Positions 58,763 to 64,000 of a DNA stretch of 64,000 bases are shown here, one piece after another. Under the pieces are notes generated by a model that ran no database searches, was not told the origin of the DNA, and was given only the letters and a program-made list of their open reading frames with translations. The stretch spans positions 23,702,131 through 23,766,130 of the forward strand of contig NC_045140.1 of the NCBI RefSeq assembly GCF_008831285.2, in the 5' to 3' direction. The translations under genes and the position numbers were made by a program. Numbering within the stretch: the first letter of the stretch is position 1; each line of letters starts with the position of its first letter. The stretch is from Nymphaea colorata (Eukaryota; Streptophyta; Magnoliopsida; Nymphaeales; Nymphaeaceae).

Positions 58763-61700
58763 TGTGCCCAGGGAGAAGAAGAACAGAGTCTAGGGTCGAG
58801 GATTTCGATCGACGGCATCAATAAACAGATACAATGAAGAGAAGGAAGAATAAGGACAAGAGATACACAGATTGTACGAAAAGAGATGGAGAGGAGCGAC
58901 AAAATGGACGAGAGAGAGAAGGGCGATGTGCCCTAGAATGGAAAGAAAGGGTTTGGGGATAGAGAGAGAGAGAGTCTTGGCGCTAGTATTTAAAGCGTTT
59001 AAACTTTGTGGAGGTACTTTTTCTCACTTTATGACATTGTGGTTTCCTAATTTCCAATTTTAAGTAACTTTTTCTCAATTAATGAAGAAAATATTTCATG
59101 CATAGTTTCTATTAGCGTTCATGAGGCTTGAATTTGTACATTAAATCTGACTTTTTCTCAATACAAAAAATAAAATAAGGATTTCAAGTATAGCTATAAA
59201 AAATTCTTAATTCGATAAACTATGTATAGTCTTTCATCACTTTAATAAAAGCATATTACATCAAATCCATATAATCCAAATTTTAAGTCATCAAACGTCC
59301 CTTTATGAGTTAAGCGACAAAGTCTCTCAACCAAGCGATTAGACATCAAATTTCTACCCATGTGTAGAAAATCATATGGAGCGTCTAGTAACACTTCCCA
59401 AGTAAAAAAGTGCATTACTTTGTGTGAGTAGTTTATTTAAATTAATGTCTATAAAAACCTTTGAATAGTGTGTTTAAAATTAATAAAAAAAATAATTTAG
59501 CAAAAAGGAAAACCTAGCATACGAAATTTTTTGGCGTGTAGAACAATGAAACTAGTTTGACAAGTAATTTGCCTCGCCAAAATACTCCTCTTGCTCACCC
59601 AAAAATAATTTTTATTTTTTAAAAAGTTTTAAGTTTAGTGGAGATCATGGGTCTAAATTGGTGTGCATCTTTTTACTTATTTTATTTTAATACACTTGGT
59701 CATAACTTCTATGCACAAGAAATATGTGCTCTCAATTCTATAAACAATGCAAGGCCAGTGTACATATATTTTTTTTCAATTTTCTAAGTCAAATTAAATT
59801 GTCTACATTATTTTTTAATTAAAAAGATCGAGAAAATGCCGTGCGGGCTGATACATATCAATATTTTTGTTCTAAAACATATTATTATTATAAATGTTGT
59901 TTTTAGATTTAATAATCAAATGCTAGATAGAAGCGTGTAATGTTCACCATAACAAAAACATAACATCTAGTCCAAGAGCATGATATTGTTTTTATCAAAC
60001 AATATAATGCCCTAAGTTAGGCCTACATATTTGGCATCGGAAGCCGAAGCCCACCCTTTTTATTGGTTGATTCCAATCAAGATCGACGGCAAACTTATTG
60101 GTTTGGGCAGTTGATTCAAGATTCTGATGTGCCAAGTTTTCACTATTTCTTGATATAAGTTTTTAAAAATTTCATGTTTCTTTTTAATGTTCTTTAAATA
60201 ATGTTTGCCAATTCATACAGAATTACCCAAGCAGTGACTTCTTTTTCATTTGTTTCTTCAAATTTTTTGAAAGAAAATTATGGATGTTTTTTTGCAAAGC
60301 AAAAAAAAAAAAAAAAAAACCCATACTCCTTGGTAAGGAGAATAAATTAGACCCATTAAATACAATTATTAAAGTATATGTTGTAGAGTGATTTGGTGAG
60401 AAACATATATTAAGTTAGTCATTTTTTTACTTTAATAATGTTTTTCTAATAATAAAAAAAATGATCTGCTTTAATAACATCAACAATTTTGAGAGTCAAA
60501 AGTTTTTTTTTTTACAAAAATAACTTGAACTAAAACATAATTTATACAAAATTAATGTTTTTAAATACATTATGAGGTTCACATTTTTGTTTAAAACACT
60601 TTTTAACGCAAATTTAAGAGACATGGTTTTTACCCCTTACCCAAAGTGAACTGATATTTACTAATTACTCCTGATTACGAATTAAATTATCTAGCATAAC
60701 GGTCGCTGCATCCTTTAAGACAGACTTTTCTCTAATTTTTCTGAGAAATAAAGTTCAAGAGGACAATTTGCGAAACTTGATCACAACACATGTAGCTGTT
60801 TGAAAATTGTAGAAATCGCAGGTGCTCAACATAAATAGTTGAAAAGTTGGGCTGTTTATGTAAAGTCATAGGGTAATCTGACTGGATAAGTTGCTGCACT
60901 GAAGCGGTAGAAGGCGAGTCTCGGCAGCATCAACAGAGGGACCGTTCAGTGGTGATTGGTGGCCGTCCTTCTCGCCGGTATCCTTTCGTTTATCGCCCTG
61001 TGAGTTTCGCGCTCCCTCTCTGCTGCCCATTTTCTCATTAAGAAAGATCTGTACAGTGGACCGACGCCTGTGATGTCTTGATAGAAACAGGCTCCGCAGG
61101 CGGTACAAGTTTATGCTAACTCCGCTTATTGACGAGATCGATACATGTTTTTTTTTCTTCAAAGAATCTTTTTTTTTTGGTTAATTTTGTTTTCTATATA
61201 CCCTTAATTGGAGGAAACTTATTATTTAGTCTTGTGGAGAGAAGTGGCTCCATGCGCTTCCCGAGGAAGAAATGCGTTTGCTCTTGCTCAACAATAGCTG
61301 CGCTGTTTTCCTTTTACTGTTTGAGGAGGACATTAAAAGGTGTTTGATTTATTGATGCTATGTTGGCAATGCCCAATTCTAAGCTGCCATGTTGTTCGTC
61401 ATTAACTGGTTTGATGTCTTTCCCATCTAAATGCTTTGATTTGTGGGAGATGAATAATCCACGATTTTTTTTTTTTTCATATTTTGCCTCTACATAGTAT
61501 TAAAGTGTTTTAAGTGAGGCGTTCTTTATGCTTCTCGTTCGGGCAGATATTCGAATTGACATTGTTTTGTTTTGCTTTATTCTACTTCATCCTTGAACGT
61601 TGCGGTGCAGTTGAAGATGCCCTAAGCTCCCTTATCCATAGGATGCATAAAAAACTATAAATTCTCCTGTTGAAGCTGCCTTTCATACACCTTTCTGTGA

Positions 61701-62265
61701 TTGGCAATTTGATTGAATCATCTTCTCAGATTAATACTTTTCAGTTTGTCTTATTTTTAAAATAAATGGGCAAGTTAAGTATGCACTATGGGGTGATGCT
61801 GGTGAGATGTCTTTCTTTAGGTGTGTAGGCCAATATATGGGTGGATAAAAGCAAAGTTTTTTCCTTGGATGTACTGTGATCGCATTGAAATATGACTTGT
61901 CTTTGGCCAAGTAATTTGTAATAAGCCTGAATTAGAGCACAAGTTGCATTATGCTTTAAAATACATATGTGCTAAGACTTGAAGATGTAATGTTTATATA
62001 TTGCAAAAATACCTTTTCTGGGGAGGTATTGCTAAGTGGCAAACTAGCTCTGGTGACAAAGCTAGTCCACCAAGCTATCCATTGTCTCTGCCATTAAATT
62101 GAAAACCAAGTTTACCCTAAAGCTAACATTTCCTGGATTGACTCATTGTGGATAAGTTATCCAAGAAAAATTTACACTGGACTCGTCCAGGCACGTGAAC
62201 GTCTCCTAAGATACTTCCTTGGCTTCAGATGGGCTTCTAGTGAGAAAGAAGTAAAAGAGAGAAAT
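58763..62265. other. Intergenic region between divergent arogenate dehydrogenase and CysRS genes
   Basis: 58763-58990 is the arogenate dehydrogenase leader, with a GA tract near 58962-58973 and a TTTAAATA-like element (minus strand) near 58987. From 59040 to 60860 the DNA is very AT-rich with long A and T runs. 60866-62265 contains the upstream region of the CysRS gene; no exon could be defined. Confidence 0.55.
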
Positions 62266-62817
62266 ATGGGGACACTGGTAAGATGGTGGCGCATCGTTCC
62301 CCCCTATTTCTTGTCATATCCTCTTCATTTCACCACCAAGTCAGGCTTGACAAGCATCAAATCCCTCAGCAGAAGAAGACCCACGAAGGATTTTTGCAGA
62401 AGCTTTTGTTCCATCTCTCAAGCACGCTTCTGTTCTTCTTTCTCTGTATCCGCCTCATCTAGTGTTCAAGATGACAACAATGGCTTTACCCCTACCCCAA
62501 AATTTCAAATATTCAACACCATGAGCAAACAGAAAGAGGAGTTCAGGCCCATGGTTCCTGGTAAAGTGGGAATGTATGTGTGTGGAGTCACCACCTATGA
62601 TCTCAGCCACATTGGCCATGCTCGCGTCTATGTCACTTTTGATGTCCTCTACAGGTATTGTGAGTTGTTGTTTCTGTTCCTCATTCTGTTAATTGCCATT
62701 GGTTGGTGGATAGTTTGTGCATTGAGTTTGCCTTTTTTTTTTTTGTTGGGCAGGTATTTGAGGCATTTGGGATACGATGTTTGTTATGTGCGCAACTTCA
62801 CGGATGTTGATGACAAG
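62266..62817 (+). CDS. Cysteine--tRNA ligase, organellar, N-terminal exons (truncated by window end)
   Basis: Class I aminoacyl-tRNA synthetase that charges tRNA-Cys in chloroplast and mitochondrion. Exons 62266-62654 and 62754-62817 join in phase (151 codons). The first 70 residues are rich in Ser, Arg and Phe with few acidic residues, fitting an organellar targeting peptide. The catalytic domain then starts: [10 protein letters not shown] carries the zinc-ligand Cys106, [10 protein letters not shown] is the HIGH signature at 115-118, and [11 protein letters not shown] ends exon 2 with a GT donor. The next exon, expected to start with an IIxRA-type segment, is not found before the window ends, so an intron longer than 1.18 kb continues beyond it. 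The start MGTLVRWWR is the first ATG giving a full targeting peptide. Confidence 0.9.
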
Positions 62818-64000
62818 GTCAGTGAATTGGTATTGATTTGTGTAGAGGGAAGTGCTAACTGTTAAATTGTAGGATAGTATGTGAATGTGTAATTCTTACT
62901 TTTCTACAAATATTAGTTAGTAATTTTGGCATGATGAGTTGTGTGCTAACAGATCTTTTGAGTTCTTCCCAGTTTCTTCTTTTCAACTAGTTATTGACCA
63001 ATTTCCTTATAATAAGTGTTGTGGTATGATGATACAACAAATGTGGAAGGGTTTGGAGGTAACTAGGTACAGCTGGGGGAAAAAATTGCAAGGTCTGTGT
63101 CAAATTCTGGTTGATAAATCGAGTTTTGTGAACTATATTAGCAATCTTGTTTCCAATCAGAGAAAATATCAGGTGATACTTAAATTTTCTACCTCTAAGC
63201 GTTGTTCTCACCAAAATCTACACCATCATGCAATGCTAGGCTTCCCTAATCTTGATATATTCAGGTGTTGATATTATAGGCTCAAGTGTGTGCTTAAGTT
63301 TCAAAGTCCTTAAATTTTACCTAGCACTAAAATAAGCTGTAGTTCCGTGCATCACTAAACCTTAGCCAATTTGGTCCACCTAATATGGTTTGTGCCATCA
63401 AATTAATAATTCTGTAGGGAGTCCTTCTCTAATTATCTAAGGAGAGTCTAATGGAAAGTAGAGTATCTAAAGCAAACCCAATGAACAAGAAAGCAGTCGG
63501 AAAAACTTCATTTCTCATTTAACTGATAAGTGGTTAAAAGTTAAAACGCGTCGAGGATGTGTTGAACTGATATCTTTTGACTAAATTGTTAGCTGTGGTG
63601 GCACTCAAAGAAGCTAACTGCATATATTTTTCCAAGATGGACTTATTATTTCTGGTGGTATTTTTCTTTGTTCACAAGTCAAGCATCTCCTTGCCTTAGA
63701 TCTCAAATTATGTGAAAATTCTGCCTTTTGTGAAATAACAACAATAACCTTAGGTGAATAATAGGTTTTCTGCAAATTCATGGGACACTTTTGTGTAAAT
63801 TAATAATTCATCTGCCATTTTCTTCATTAAGAAGATAGCTGTTGGAGTTCAACACCCTACAAGTTTTAGAAACGCCTAGTTGATGCCAAGATGAGTATTG
63901 GACTGCCAAGAAATATGAATATGACCGCTCTTATTTTCTTTCACAGTTTCAAACATGTAAGGATATGTATTCTGTTACATTAGTTTAAAGATGGAAACTG
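62818..64000 (+). other. CysRS intron 2 (incomplete)
   Basis: AT-rich sequence without a recognisable CysRS exon. It begins at a GTCAGT donor after the FTDVDDK codons and has no visible end in the window. Confidence 0.6.

Noticed and set aside
1..64000. tRNA, rRNA, CRISPR arrays, operons or bacterial defence-like clusters
   Set aside because: No cloverleaf, spacer array or prokaryote-type gene cluster could be seen; gene structure is plainly plant nuclear.

Overview
This window is nuclear DNA from a flowering plant. The genes are split by GT-AG introns, and the proteins belong to plant or plastid families: a type B MGDG synthase, arogenate dehydrogenase, a vacuolar K+-dependent H+-pyrophosphatase, an organellar cysteinyl-tRNA synthetase and UBP22. 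The intergenic DNA is AT-rich and full of plant-type transposable elements. I cannot name the species; GC-rich first exons in two genes are compatible with several angiosperm lineages.

Layout. (1) 1-3739, plus strand: 3' part of an Integrator subunit 2-like gene whose 5' end lies outside the window and whose last exon is unclear. (2) 7801-18764, plus: an SLC35F5-like EamA-fold transporter gene in eight exons. One 8-kb intron holds a complete TRIM element, a solo TRIM LTR in the opposite orientation and a young 5.15-kb Ty1/Copia retrotransposon lying antisense to the host gene. Exon 3 appears to lack one T. (3) 24737-21406, minus: UBP22-like SAGA deubiquitinase, three exons, 567 aa. (4) 31834-28809, minus: MGD2/MGD3-like MGDG synthase, eight exons, 466 aa. 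(5) About 32-45 kb: intergenic desert with a TRIM relic, inverted repeats and small tandem duplications. (6) 45345-50567, plus: vacuolar H+-PPase, eight exons, 765 aa. (7) 50.6-57.6 kb: intergenic, with a hAT-type MITE that has a perfect 8-bp target duplication and a pair of TAGGGTTGCAC-ended repeats. (8) 58762-57650, minus: single-exon plastid arogenate dehydrogenase, 370 aa. (9) 62266 onward, plus: first two exons of an organellar cysteinyl-tRNA synthetase cut by the window edge.

The genes are unrelated housekeeping or metabolic loci: snRNA/RNA processing, membrane transport, histone H2B deubiquitination, plastid lipid synthesis, vacuolar acidification, tyrosine synthesis and organellar translation. 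They show no operon-like logic. Exon phases were checked by hand and join in frame for UBP22, MGDG synthase, H+-PPase and CysRS. The transporter joins only if one T is restored. I found no tRNA, rRNA or CRISPR array, and no convincing new multigene system. The most informative structures are the nested retroelements in the transporter intron and the MITE families.
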